Assembly: GCA_963691715.1 (NCBI GenBank)
Contig: OY829281.1
Span: 1,116,001-1,180,000, forward strand
Source: HXMU1420-13 sp963691715
GTDB taxonomy: Bacteria; Bacteroidota; Rhodothermia; Balneolales; Balneolaceae
Reading direction: 5' to 3'
DNA: 64,000 nucleotides
Shown: positions 34,712 to 44,500 of the stretch, in pieces
How the letters are laid out: each line of letters starts with the position of its first letter
How positions within the stretch are numbered: the first letter of the stretch is position 1
Made by a program: the position numbers and the translations under genes
The notes under the pieces: model-generated
The model's input: only the letters and a program-made list of their open reading frames with translations
The model's database searches: none
Told to the model about the DNA's origin: nothing

Positions 34712-35981
34712 TCTTTTCTTTATCAGTATTGTTGCATTTTTGATGTGCGATTCCTCGTTAAACACCGTATTGAAGGAAAATAATAAACGGAAAACTGAAA
34801 AATCTTTACTCTTAGTACAAGATCAAATCTTACTTCCGCACAGTATAAAAGGGGTTGAATTCTACAGAAAAAACTACATCGGCAGCCCGCCTATAATACG
34901 ATTAAATTCTACCGATCAACTTATTCTTAGATTTGATGAATTATCCTCATTAAGTGGTCAATTTAGAGTTACTTTCACTCATTACAATCAAGATTGGAAA
35001 AGATCAAATTTAGCAGAAATATGGGTTTATGAAGGTATAAACGATCTGGCTTTACTCGGGGGTAATTTAAATGCACAATCTAATCCTAACTACTATTCCT
35101 ACCAGTATATTTTTCCAAATAGGGATATTAATTTTTTGGTTAGTGGTAATTACATGATTACCATTTCAGACTTTGACTCAGGGATTGAACTATTTAACCT
35201 TCCTTTTTTTGTAACTGAAAACATTGGCGATCTTCACCCAAATGTTACTACTTTTTTTAATTCAGGGCCGTTAAGTTCTGCTATGGATCAAATCAGTGGA
35301 ACTTATATTTATCCTGATTTTATCGAGTTTCCTCAGTTTAATCTTACTTTTAGAATTTCACAAAATCGATTTTGGGGTATTAATATTACTCCTAATCAAA
35401 ATAATTTTATAGATGAAGGAGAATTCTCTTTTCAGTTAACTGAATCACAATTTCTCCCAGCTTATGTTGAATTTAATACTCTTGATCTCAGAAGATTGAG
35501 CCTTCAGAATTCCCAAATATTTGGCTATGAAAGAACAGAGATACCAGAAAAAATTATACTAAGGAACGATTATCTAAATTTCACTAGCGACATTCGAACG
35601 ATCACAGAAACCGGGTATGGTCGTCCAACTCAAGATATAACCTCCAGAATACTAAATGTAGAATTTAGTTACGAGACACAAGGTAAACTTCCAAAAAATT
35701 CAGATATTTATTTGATTGGCGACTTCAATCAATGGACAATTTCTAACAATTATAAATTAAAATTCAATTCTGAATATGATATATACAAGATTAATATGTT
35801 AATTAAGCAAGGACTATACAATTACCAATATGCTGTAATTAAAAATGGGGCTATCGATACGTATTTAAATGTAGAATCCTTATCACAAAAATCTCAGGAA
35901 TATGCTGCATTTGTATACTATAAAGATCCTGATTTACTTTATGACCGCCTTTTAAATTCCCGAATATTCTATTCAGAGTAG
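34689..35981 (+). CDS. DUF5103 protein (type IX secretion plug-like domain)
   Basis: A 430-residue secreted protein with a hydrophobic N-terminus and a cysteine near residue 20 (FLMCDSS; a weak lipobox). The domain runs from about residue 50 to 320, with SIKGVEFYRKNYIGSPPIIRL, FTHYNQDWKRS and FVSGNYMITISD-like strands typical of DUF5103, the family that includes the plug of the type IX secretion translocon. The C-terminal 100 residues look like a CBM48/isoamylase-N-type beta sandwich (YLIGDFNQW). Start ATG at 34689; an upstream TTG is not used. The gene overlaps dapF and converges on the barrel fusion 1 bp away. Confidence 0.8.
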   Translation: MKVLSAFNLFFISIVAFLMCDSSLNTVLKENNKRKTEKSLLLVQDQILLPHSIKGVEFYRKNYIGSPPIIRLNSTDQLILRFDELSSLSGQFRVTFTHYNQDWKRSNLAEIWVYEGINDLALLGGNLNAQSNPNYYSYQYIFPNRDINFLVSGNYMITISDFDSGIELFNLPFFVTENIGDLHPNVTTFFNSGPLSSAMDQISGTYIYPDFIEFPQFNLTFRISQNRFWGINITPNQNNFIDEGEFSFQLTESQFLPAYVEFNTLDLRRLSLQNSQIFGYERTEIPEKIILRNDYLNFTSDIRTITETGYGRPTQDITSRILNVEFSYETQGKLPKNSDIYLIGDFNQWTISNNYKLKFNSEYDIYKINMLIKQGLYNYQYAVIKNGAIDTYLNVESLSQKSQEYAAFVYYKDPDLLYDRLLNSRIFYSE

Positions 35982-35982
35982 A

Positions 35983-38900
35983 TTAAAAGTCAATGCCTAT
36001 TGAGAAATAATGTATTGGTTTTCCTTTAAATCCACTTCGAGTGTACGGATAGCCAACATCCCATCTAAAAGGTAAGCCGAATAGTATAGTTCTCAATCCA
36101 AATCCCCCTCCTACTAATATATCGCCATCATAATAGTTTATCTCTATGGTATTTAAGTTTGGATCATCTACAAATTCATTGGTTTGTGTATCATAATATG
36201 ATGATACCTTTTCTCCAATTTTGAAATTTAGTTCTTTACTATTTTGACTTATCGTGATCTGATCTTGTCCATTTGTAAAACTTTGGCTTATATCAAATCC
36301 CCATGCAGTACCAACATCTAAAAATAAAGCACCTGTTATATTATAAAGAGGAAAAATTGGGATTGCACCTGGAATTACGGCAGCAAATAAAGGAAACCTA
36401 TATTCTGCATTAATCAAGGAGTATTTGTTACCATAAAGAGAACTATACTCAAATCCACGAAGGGGGAAAGCAGGTAAAGTGAAAAAAGTATCTGTAAGTT
36501 GATCAAATGGTATGCTACTATCGGCCCATCTATAGTTTATCCAACCTTGCATTCCTCCTAAGAAGAAAGTTTGAGATTCTGGTCCTATTGAAGCTGCACC
36601 AGAGAGGCGTAATGCAATGGTTGAATTCCCTCCCAAACTTAAATATTGCCTTAGATCAGCAGAAAATGAGCCAAAGACAGGTGAATCAATCCCCAGTCCT
36701 GGACTTCCAGATAAACCTACTGTAAATCTTGTTCCACCAATTGGACTAATAAAACCTGGTCGAGTTGCATCTTTGGTATACGAAAAATTTGGATAAAGGA
36801 ATGATGCTTTACTTGTATTCGCATCTACATTACTTGCGCTTGCAAAATATGTTGAAACACCATCATAATCTCTAATCAAACTTATATAAGAAAGATTTGC
36901 GTCTAATCTTCGAAATTTATCGATTGGATATTGGAGCCCTACTCCTAAACCCATAGTTCTGAACCTATAAAGTTCCCCAAAATAAGATTGATACTGTCGT
37001 GATGAGTGAAAAAATGAGGCAGAATAATTTGTACGATTTTTAAAGTATCCATACTGGATAGTGTAATCACTATTACGAAGATCTGTCTGAAAATTTGTGC
37101 CAAATGAAAGCTGATGATCACCCAATAAATCACTTACAATAAATTGAGTAAATGCAAATGTTCCATACGTTGAAGCAACAATTGAAGGGCTGTAAGCTAT
37201 ATCTGTACTAAATGTTAATCTATAGGGTCTAGGCAAATATCTACCATCTTCAGTTACATTATCGTCAGGCTCAAATAAATATTGATCTTCTATGATCAAG
37301 GTACTGTCTTCAAATATCGCATCCGAAAACACATAATTTCGAAAATCGATTTCTCCTTCATTATTAAATTCTTGTGTGATTTCGCCATTTTCTTCTTTCT
37401 CTTCTTTTTCTTTTTGAGCTCTCTCAGCTCCAGAAATAACTCCCTGTTCAAATAACTCTTGAGCAAAATATGTTGCTGGAACTCTAATTGATCGGGGTTC
37501 GGAAGCTCTCCGAAGTGCCCAATAATTTTCGGTAAGTTGGGAATTCTTTTTTCTTGCAAAAGGGGTTTTAAGTAGAAATATATCCAAATAGCCCTCATTA
37601 ATTGAACTAAACGCTATCCTACTTCCGTCTGCTGAAACCGAAAGTTGAGATACACCAGCTTGAAGATCTGTTAAAGGAAGAGCTTCTCCAGATTCAAAAT
37701 CATGTTCATAGACATTTTGTATCCCATTTCTATCTGTCTGATAGATAAGACGCCCGGTTCTTGTTATCTGCGGTTGGCGCTCGGTCCATCCAGGTGTTGT
37801 TGTTATTCGCTGTACCGTATCTGCATCAATAGCTACCCTAAAAATATCTTTTTGATAAATGCTTTCGTCCTCTAATAAACGATGCTCAAGGGTATATGTG
37901 TGCAACTCTTTTTTGTCTGCTCTTTCAGAAATAAAATAAATGTGCTTAGAATCATTATCCCAATAAGGCTCGGCATCGGTAAATAAATCACCTGTTATAT
38001 TGGTTAAACTTCCTGCATTGAAATCATAAACAAAAATATCTTGAAATGGCCCTATATTGCCATCAAAACTAATTTTTTTTCCATCTGGTGACCAAGAAAC
38101 AGATCCTATTGCATCGAGTTCTTTCAAGCGTATTTTTTCTATTTCTCCTGACCTGTAATCAATTATTGCAAGTTCGTCTACTCCTTTTGTTTTTGTGGAT
38201 AAAGCTACCTTTCTACCATCTGGTGACCACGTTAGATTAGGATTCAAAATGTTTAATTCTTCAAAATCTGGATTATCCTCTCCCCGAATTATGGTCTTTA
38301 ATTTCTTCCCATTCAAAGCATTTATAACAATCACATCAAAATAACCTCTTTTATTAGTAATGAAGGCTATTTTATCGCCTTGTGGAGAAATAGTAGGGCT
38401 GGTATTATATGTTCCATAATCTCCTCTTCGAGTCATCAATGAAGCAATAGATTTAGCTGATTCTCTTTCTGCAACTTCAGGAAAATATCTTTTTTTCAAA
38501 GCTTCTTCCCATCTTTCAGATAGTTCTTCGGTTGTTAATCCTAAAGATTGAACAAATCCAAATTCAATATTCCTGCTTTTTTTAATTCGTCCTAAAATTT
38601 CAGCTATTTTTTCACGGCCGTATTCTTCAACAATATAGTTCCAAACTGATTGGCCTCCTCGGTATGCATAGTATCCATTTAATTGCTGAATAGGTGGTAA
38701 ATATCCATTAATCACTGCATCTCGGATAAACATGTCAGTATTTGTATCCCATCCAAGTGCAGTATATTCAGCCAACCCTTCTTCAAACCAAAGTGGAAAT
38801 ACAAGCTGAATATTATTTCTAACAATTGATTGAACCGATCCGCCGTAAAACATGTCGTTGAAAACGGCATGTACTAATTCATGATGAAGTGTTCGACGAA

Positions 38901-39300
38901 AATCATTATAATCACCATCGAAAGGAACCGTCATTCTATTCTTAAATTTGTCTGTAACTCCTCCAATACCTTCTGAGCTTGTAGGTAAAGCTACTACGTT
39001 TGTTTGTGAAAAATCGTTATGGGAATCGTAGATAATGAGAGGGATTCGATCTACAATTTCATGGTCGAAATCATCTTGAAGCTGCATGTATGCAGATTCT
39101 AGACTTTGAGCAGAGAATTCAGCCAGTTCATAATTTTTTTCACCGTAGTAGTAGATATCAAAATGTTTTGATTGTATAAATCGCCACTCGAAATTTTCGT
39201 ATTGTACTCTATTTTTCCCAAAAGAATTGTATTGAGCAAATAACGGTGTATTGAACAAAAATAAAAAAAGAGCAATTGTTGCTATAAAACGAAATTTCAT
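35983..39300 (-). CDS. Fusion of HExxH peptidase-MA domain, TolB-like propeller and outer-membrane beta-barrel
   Basis: A 1105-residue secreted protein with a signal peptide ending FAQ (residue 23). Residues 40-270 are a metallopeptidase-like domain with HELVH (140-144) and WFEEGLAEY (171-179), the three-ligand arrangement of the gluzincin type. Residues about 290-590 are a WD40/PD40 beta-propeller with repeats such as TISPQGDKIAF, TWSPDGRKVAL and SWSPDGKKISF, as in TolB. A Glu/Lys-rich linker (about 630-655) leads to a C-terminal beta-barrel (about 690-1105), ending in Phe like Omp85-type barrels. It lies 11 bp after rnr, near tamB. It may process or assemble envelope proteins; substrate unknown. 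Confidence 0.85.
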   Translation of the reverse strand: MKFRFIATIALFLFLFNTPLFAQYNSFGKNRVQYENFEWRFIQSKHFDIYYYGEKNYELAEFSAQSLESAYMQLQDDFDHEIVDRIPLIIYDSHNDFSQTNVVALPTSSEGIGGVTDKFKNRMTVPFDGDYNDFRRTLHHELVHAVFNDMFYGGSVQSIVRNNIQLVFPLWFEEGLAEYTALGWDTNTDMFIRDAVINGYLPPIQQLNGYYAYRGGQSVWNYIVEEYGREKIAEILGRIKKSRNIEFGFVQSLGLTTEELSERWEEALKKRYFPEVAERESAKSIASLMTRRGDYGTYNTSPTISPQGDKIAFITNKRGYFDVIVINALNGKKLKTIIRGEDNPDFEELNILNPNLTWSPDGRKVALSTKTKGVDELAIIDYRSGEIEKIRLKELDAIGSVSWSPDGKKISFDGNIGPFQDIFVYDFNAGSLTNITGDLFTDAEPYWDNDSKHIYFISERADKKELHTYTLEHRLLEDESIYQKDIFRVAIDADTVQRITTTPGWTERQPQITRTGRLIYQTDRNGIQNVYEHDFESGEALPLTDLQAGVSQLSVSADGSRIAFSSINEGYLDIFLLKTPFARKKNSQLTENYWALRRASEPRSIRVPATYFAQELFEQGVISGAERAQKEKEEKEENGEITQEFNNEGEIDFRNYVFSDAIFEDSTLIIEDQYLFEPDDNVTEDGRYLPRPYRLTFSTDIAYSPSIVASTYGTFAFTQFIVSDLLGDHQLSFGTNFQTDLRNSDYTIQYGYFKNRTNYSASFFHSSRQYQSYFGELYRFRTMGLGVGLQYPIDKFRRLDANLSYISLIRDYDGVSTYFASASNVDANTSKASFLYPNFSYTKDATRPGFISPIGGTRFTVGLSGSPGLGIDSPVFGSFSADLRQYLSLGGNSTIALRLSGAASIGPESQTFFLGGMQGWINYRWADSSIPFDQLTDTFFTLPAFPLRGFEYSSLYGNKYSLINAEYRFPLFAAVIPGAIPIFPLYNITGALFLDVGTAWGFDISQSFTNGQDQITISQNSKELNFKIGEKVSSYYDTQTNEFVDDPNLNTIEINYYDGDILVGGGFGLRTILFGLPFRWDVGYPYTRSGFKGKPIHYFSIGIDF

Positions 39301-39311
39301 AATAATATTAG

Positions 39312-41495
39312 TTATACCAGTGCAAAATCAATTTGACGTTTTTGGTGGTTAACACTTTTAACCGTGACCTTAATTTCATCTCCAAGACGAAATATTTTTT
39401 TACTTGAACGGCCAATTAAACAATGATTTCTTGCATCAAAATTAAAAAAATCACCTTTTAAATCGCCAATTCTTACCATTCCTTCACAATGTATATCCTT
39501 TAAATCAACAAATAAACCTCTTTCTATAACACCGCTAATTATGCCGGAAAATTCTTCACCAATTCGGTCACTCAAAAATTCTACTTGTTTTAATTTAATG
39601 GAATCACGTTCGGCATCCACCGCTACTCGTTCTCGTGTACTGCAATGTTCTCCATGTTTAAGTAATGCATTATAATCATAAACTTGAGATCCTCTTGCAT
39701 ATCCTTTCAATAGTCGGTGGACAATGACGTCGGGGTAACGACGAATTGGACTTGTAAAGTGTGCATAATGTTTAAAACCTAACCCAAAATGACCAATATT
39801 ATCCGGACTATACTCAGCTTTAGCCATCGCACGGAGTGTAAGTTCTGTAACGATTACTTGTAACGGACTGTCTTTCACATCGTTAAGTAATTTATTGATA
39901 CTTCTGGGGCTGACTTGGTCCCCTAATTGAAAATTGATTCCTATTGGTTTGACGTGTTCTGCAACGCTTACTAATTTCTTATCATCTGGGCGATTATGAA
40001 CACGATAGAAATAAGGGAATAGATTTTTAGATCTTCGACTGGAGGATTTCTCTCTAAGCAGGTCAATATGTTTAGCAACTGTTTTATTAGCCATCAACAT
40101 ACATTCTTCAATAAGCCGATGAGCGAATATTCTTTTCTTGAGCACTACCTCTATTGGTTTTCCTTTGTCATCTAATACAAAGCGAGGTTCTGGTGTATCA
40201 AAATCTATTGCTCCTTCTTTGAAGCGTTTTTGCATTAAAATGTTAGCCAATTTTCCGGCTAAATGAACTTGATCCTTAATCTTATGCTCTTTTCCATTTA
40301 AGATTTCTTGGGCTTCTTCGTAAGTAAATCGTTGTTTTGAATGGATTATTGTTTCACTAATTGAATAATCCATTAATCTACCTTGATCGTTGATTTCCAT
40401 GAAGCAACTGTAGCATAACTTGTCTTCATTAGGTCTAAGTGAGCATACGCCATTACTCAATCGTTCCGGTAACATTGGGATTACTCGATCAACTAAATAT
40501 ATGCTAGTAGCTCTATTATAAGCTTCGACATCCAATGCAGATTCTAAAGGCATATATGCAGTAACATCAGCAATATGCACGCCTAAGTAAAAATTACCAT
40601 TCTCAAGATATTTAATACTTAAAGCATCATCAAAGTCTTTAGCATCATGTGGGTCAATGGTAAAAATAGTTTCTTCTCGTAGATCTAATCTTTTATCTAT
40701 CTCTGACTGAGGTATCTTTAATGGAATCTGTTCTGCATATTCCTCAACCTTTGGGGGAAATGAAGATTTAAGCTCATTTTCAGCCAATATTGATAATATA
40801 TTAGCGTCATTACTCCCAGTTTTACCAAGAATGGATGTAATAATAGCTTCAGGTAAAGCTTTAGGATGCACCCATTTTTTTAGTTCAAAAGTAACTTTAT
40901 CGTTTGTTTCTGCACCATTCACATGTTCTGGTAAAACAAAAAAATCGACATGAGCAGATTTTAAATCTGGTTCAATTAAATATGTTTTTACACCTGTTCT
41001 TTTCAATGTTCCTACGTAAAAATCTTTACCACGTTCTAAAACATCCACAACCTTTCCTTGAGGCTGTCCTGTTTTCTTATTTACACCTTGAATCATTACT
41101 TCAACTAGGTCGCCATTAAGTGACGTGGAAACATCACGTCGAGAAACACGGATATCTTCATCGAGTTCATCAACAACTACAAAACCAGTACCTCTGGGGG
41201 TGATTTGAATTTTACCCTCCATTAATCCCCTGAAATTTTTCATATTTTTAGACTTTTTGGGAAGGTCTGATGTTTTATTTTTTGTAGAATTTTGGCTTAA
41301 CCTATTTCCGTTTTTATGTATTAAGCGTTTAGCACAAAGACTATTTATAGCTTTATCAAATCTTTTAAATTCTCTCTTACTACCTAAACGTAGTAATTCT
41401 TCAAGTTCGCTTTTATGAAAAGTCTGCTTCGGATGATTTTTTATAAGATCGAGGATCAATTCCTCTAGTGTACTGAGCCTTTGATTTCTGCTCAT
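39312..41495 (-). CDS. rnr: Ribonuclease R
   Basis: A 727-residue 3'-5' exoribonuclease of the RNB family. It has an N-terminal winged-helix-like region (about 10-70), cold-shock domains (about 80-240), the RNB domain with FTIDPHDAKDFDDALSI (catalytic Asp cluster) and YSPDNIGHFGLGFKHYAHFTSPIRRYPD, and a C-terminal S1 domain. It is the enzyme that degrades structured RNA. The basic tail found in E. coli is missing. The gene lies 22 bp after tamB and 11 bp before the fusion gene. Confidence 0.97.
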   Translation of the reverse strand: MSRNQRLSTLEELILDLIKNHPKQTFHKSELEELLRLGSKREFKRFDKAINSLCAKRLIHKNGNRLSQNSTKNKTSDLPKKSKNMKNFRGLMEGKIQITPRGTGFVVVDELDEDIRVSRRDVSTSLNGDLVEVMIQGVNKKTGQPQGKVVDVLERGKDFYVGTLKRTGVKTYLIEPDLKSAHVDFFVLPEHVNGAETNDKVTFELKKWVHPKALPEAIITSILGKTGSNDANILSILAENELKSSFPPKVEEYAEQIPLKIPQSEIDKRLDLREETIFTIDPHDAKDFDDALSIKYLENGNFYLGVHIADVTAYMPLESALDVEAYNRATSIYLVDRVIPMLPERLSNGVCSLRPNEDKLCYSCFMEINDQGRLMDYSISETIIHSKQRFTYEEAQEILNGKEHKIKDQVHLAGKLANILMQKRFKEGAIDFDTPEPRFVLDDKGKPIEVVLKKRIFAHRLIEECMLMANKTVAKHIDLLREKSSSRRSKNLFPYFYRVHNRPDDKKLVSVAEHVKPIGINFQLGDQVSPRSINKLLNDVKDSPLQVIVTELTLRAMAKAEYSPDNIGHFGLGFKHYAHFTSPIRRYPDVIVHRLLKGYARGSQVYDYNALLKHGEHCSTRERVAVDAERDSIKLKQVEFLSDRIGEEFSGIISGVIERGLFVDLKDIHCEGMVRIGDLKGDFFNFDARNHCLIGRSSKKIFRLGDEIKVTVKSVNHQKRQIDFALV

Positions 41496-41517
41496 TAGTT
41501 ATGTTTTGATTATTCTG

Positions 41518-44500
41518 TTATTCAGAAGTTGCGATTTCTGTGTTTTCTGGTTTTCTATTAAAAAGTGTTCGGAATGGTTTTGTTAGGCGTTGGAAAAAAT
41601 CTCTCCATGAATTAAAACTAACTTCTGCTTCAAATCCAATACCATTTATATCTTGTGATTGCTGAGATTCCTCCCCTCCTGTAATTGAACTAAATGTTGG
41701 ATCTTGTCGATGAAATGCGGTTATTGACAGCGTATTATTAATCCGGTACGTTGCTCCAATATCTCCAATATTTGAATCAGAACCAGTAATTTGGCCTTCC
41801 CTACTCAGAATTATACGATCGTTATATAATCTCAATGCGACTCCAAGATCTACATTATTGTAAGTGTTTAAATTAAAATCGATATCTAAACTCCCAATAT
41901 CACTTCTTAAAATTGAGTTTATCTGATTCGAAAGTAAGGGACTTATAATTTGGTTAGACAAAAGTGGATTTAATACCGCACTACTCCCAGAAAAATTATT
42001 AGACAGAGTACTTGTAGCTTCTGCAGTTCCCGATGCAGTTGGAATGAAATCTCCCATTAATAAAAAACTGGCTGCTTGAATTAATTTTTCATCCTCATTC
42101 CTATTTAATGAGGCAATCTGGGTACTTAAAGTAGTATTTTGCCGAGTTTCAAAATTATTTGGTAGTCGAAAAAAGAAGTTATTTTCAATGGCAGAAATTG
42201 AACCTCCTACATTTAAAACTAATTCTACAGGCACCCGTTGTGATGTTTCTGAATCGATATCTGCTCGAATTTGAGAAAGTGAATTTATATCGGGCCTTGC
42301 CGCATAGATTGCATTTAAATCCAGAAGTGCATTTCCAGGTTCTCCTTCCCAAGAAATAGTTCCTCCAGGTTCTATATCAAACTTTCGTGTAAAAATTTCT
42401 CCACTTACAAATTGATAGGTTCCACCTTTGATATCAAATTGCCCAAACATACTAAGCTGTTCATCTTCAAGTCGTATCCCTAATCTACCTATACCATCAA
42501 CTTCAATTTGATCACCTGTTACAGGATCGAATATTAGTTGTACTTTCATTGGGTTTAAAGCAATAAATTGAAGATCTAATGTAAACCTTTCAACAAATGT
42601 GCGGTCAAATGGATTTACTTTTTCTTCAACAGCTTCATTTGTATTTGTAACAGTGATATTGGATGATGATTGTTTTAAATCAAATGAATCAACAAATCGA
42701 ATAAACTTATTGTCTTCATTAAATTCGGTCTCTTCCAATAATGGTAATCCAATTTCAGAAAAATCAGATATTAGAATAGGAGTGTCGGTGGTAAGTATTG
42801 GGTTTAAATTAGTCCCTGTCATTCTCAGTGTAGAACTTCCATAAGTGTCACCAAAAAATGGTACATCTGGATCAAATGTATTATTTAGAAATTGAAACTC
42901 ATCCATTTTTAATGTTAAGTCCATTTTATGAATTTTCCCTAGATCACCTAAATCATATTTACCAGAAAGAATTGCACTCCCCCCTGAAGGATCTATAATA
43001 AAAACATCATTAAAAGTGAGACCATTTTGCCGGTCTAAAGTGATGTTTCCAGATCCAAAATAATGAGTATCTAGAAATCTAGGTTTTAGGAATATGGCAT
43101 CATCCATCCCAATGTCATAGTTAATGGAATAATCAAAATCTTCTCTATTTCCCCATACCGATCCAAATCCACTCGCAACACCAGACATCTCTGTAAACAC
43201 TCTAGGAGCGATAAAAGGCAGTACCCATAAATCGATTGATTCAAAATCAAGATCGAAATAAAAGAGAGAATCACCAGATGAAAATTTTTCATTATCGGGT
43301 GATAAGACATAGCCTTCGAACGTGAAGTTTTGCCCTCTTCTCTCGTTTCGAACAAAGTAGTTTGGGTATTTAACTGAATCCGTAGATAAATCGATTTTAG
43401 TGTCAAAGCGATTAAGATCAGAATTAAATAAACTAATAATCTCAACGTCTCCAACTACTCGTTCATCAATTGAAAAAGTTTCAATATCCAATTCACCTTG
43501 AATATTTGGAATACTAGTAAGTGCTTTTGTGGTGAAAGCCGCATTAAGAATCCCTGAGAAATTAATTTGTCCATTCAATAATTCAGAAATCCTAGCAAGA
43601 TCAACATTTCTGATGTTATACTTTACTGAATCTGAAGGTTGATCACTAAATATACCATCAAAATTGAGCGATTCTTCTTCATTTTGAAATTCAAAATTTT
43701 GAAATTCTAATCGTTCATCTGCATAGTAAGTAAGCGCCGGTGAGCCTGTATTTTGCCATTGATAACTTTGATTACCAATTAACAAACTATCAATAGTAAC
43801 ATTCAAGGACGTATCTGCTATTTGTATATCACCATTAATAAAAAAGTCATTATTCCCTGCAATGGATTCAACATAATTTTCAATACTTGCTCGATCATCA
43901 TTCAATTCAAAAGAAACCTCAGCATATCCTGCATCTAATAAATCGGTTCCAAAATTTGAGGCATTACTTATGATTTGTAAACTCGAAAATGATTTAAGAG
44001 GCTCATTTTTACGAAAACTACCAGTTATTTGAATATTCAATGAATCTGCATTATAGCTGTTAAAACTAAGTGAGCTATCAAAAAGAGCTGCATTAAAAAG
44101 TATAGATTCACTATTATAATTCAGATTTGAACTACCTATAAGCTGTGTTTCAAACTCAGGTATAATTGGCAAATATGCTCTAAGTAATGGCAAATCTTTA
44201 ACATCAAAATCTATTTGAACACTAGTATTTGTTGATTCAAAATCTAGGGTATCTAAACTGTTTTCACTTTTAAATAAAATTTCTTGATTTATTTTATGAT
44301 ATATATTCTGAGCCCATTGATTTGTTTGTTCAAGTATATTTAGAGGCTCAAAGTCACCTTCAATGGATAAATCTAGGGGTGTAGATGTAAGCCTAAAGCT
44401 TTTACCAAATTCTGTTGAAGCATTATAATCTGCATATATTTGATGCGCATTTAGCGTATCCCCATCAACAATGGTGTTGGGCAAATCTATGGTTAACAAC

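Noticed and set aside
37296..37598. 100-codon minus-strand frame
   Set aside because: An alternative frame inside the barrel fusion; low-complexity Lys-rich stretch comes from the linker codons.
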